A stretch of DNA of 6,122 nt from Candidatus Competibacteraceae bacterium. Its GTDB lineage: Bacteria; Pseudomonadota; Gammaproteobacteria; Competibacterales; Competibacteraceae. This document shows, piece by piece, positions 6,058-6,122 of this stretch; position 1 is the first letter of the stretch, and every line of letters starts with the position of its first letter. Under the pieces are notes generated by a model. It did not search any database and was not told where the DNA came from. It worked only from the letters and a program-made list of their open reading frames with translations. Position numbers and translations under genes: made by a program. The DNA lies in assembly GCA_020445005.1 (NCBI GenBank), contig JAGRHM010000163.1, positions 1 to 6,122 of the forward strand. The letters are read 5' to 3'.

Positions 6058-6122
6058 TGGGGGATCGTCTAACGGCAGGACAGCGGACTCTGACTCCGTC
6101 AATCTAGGTTCGAATCCTAGTC
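6058..6122 (+). tRNA. tRNA-Gln (anticodon CUG), 3' end cut off by the window
   Basis: The first 65 bases of a cloverleaf are visible. The 5' acceptor strand TGGGGGA (6058-6064) is followed by T8, a D arm with GTC/GAC stem around TAACGGCAG, and an anticodon arm GCGGA-CTCTGAC-TCCGT (6083-6099) with anticodon CTG at 6090-6092. A perfect T arm CTAGG-TTCGAAT-CCTAG then ends at 6120. The last two bases, TC, start the 3' acceptor strand, which should continue CCCCA plus discriminator. The weak U1-A72 pair expected for the acceptor and the U35-G36 anticodon bases agree with glutaminyl-tRNA synthetase recognition. It decodes CAG codons. It starts 14 bases after the rpsI stop. Confidence 0.95.

Overview
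The window looks like chromosomal sequence from a GC-rich gammaproteobacterium. Ribosomal proteins L13 (142 aa) and S9 (130 aa) match the lengths and most motifs of the gammaproteobacterial forms, and the ubiquinone hydroxylase is the di-iron Coq7 type found in Pseudomonas-like and purple-sulfur-like gammaproteobacteria. Placement below class (for example Chromatiales or Competibacteraceae) is a guess. The window holds seven protein genes and one tRNA, and no gene-free stretch over 300 bases. I see no mobile element, CRISPR array, phage gene or frameshifted gene.

Left part (1-1165): the 3' end of a TauE/SafE-type membrane permease is followed 41 bases on by a small lipoprotein of the chagasin-like I42 protease-inhibitor family. 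Both are on the + strand and probably share a transcript. A perfect 9-bp inverted repeat separates them from the convergent gene to the right and probably ends transcription from both sides.

Centre (1166-4749, minus strand): coq7 is followed 101 bases downstream by a 945-aa exported protein. That protein is built as a choice-of-anchor-I-type beta-propeller with a phytase-like/esterase-like domain of roughly 430 residues inserted in the middle. A strong GC hairpin lies just before its ribosome binding site.

Right part (4782-6122, plus strand): a thioredoxin-fold [2Fe-2S] ferredoxin starts only 32 bases from coq7 on the opposite strand. It is followed by the rplM-rpsI ribosomal protein operon, which has a good sigma70 promoter, and by a tRNA-Gln(CUG) cut off by the window end, 14 bases after rpsI.

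Most of the window is ordinary housekeeping sequence. The points most worth a second look are the domain-in-domain exported protein, the tightly packed divergent coq7/ferredoxin pair (a possible but unproven redox partnership), and the tRNA directly behind rpsI. I found no convincing evidence of an undescribed multi-gene system.
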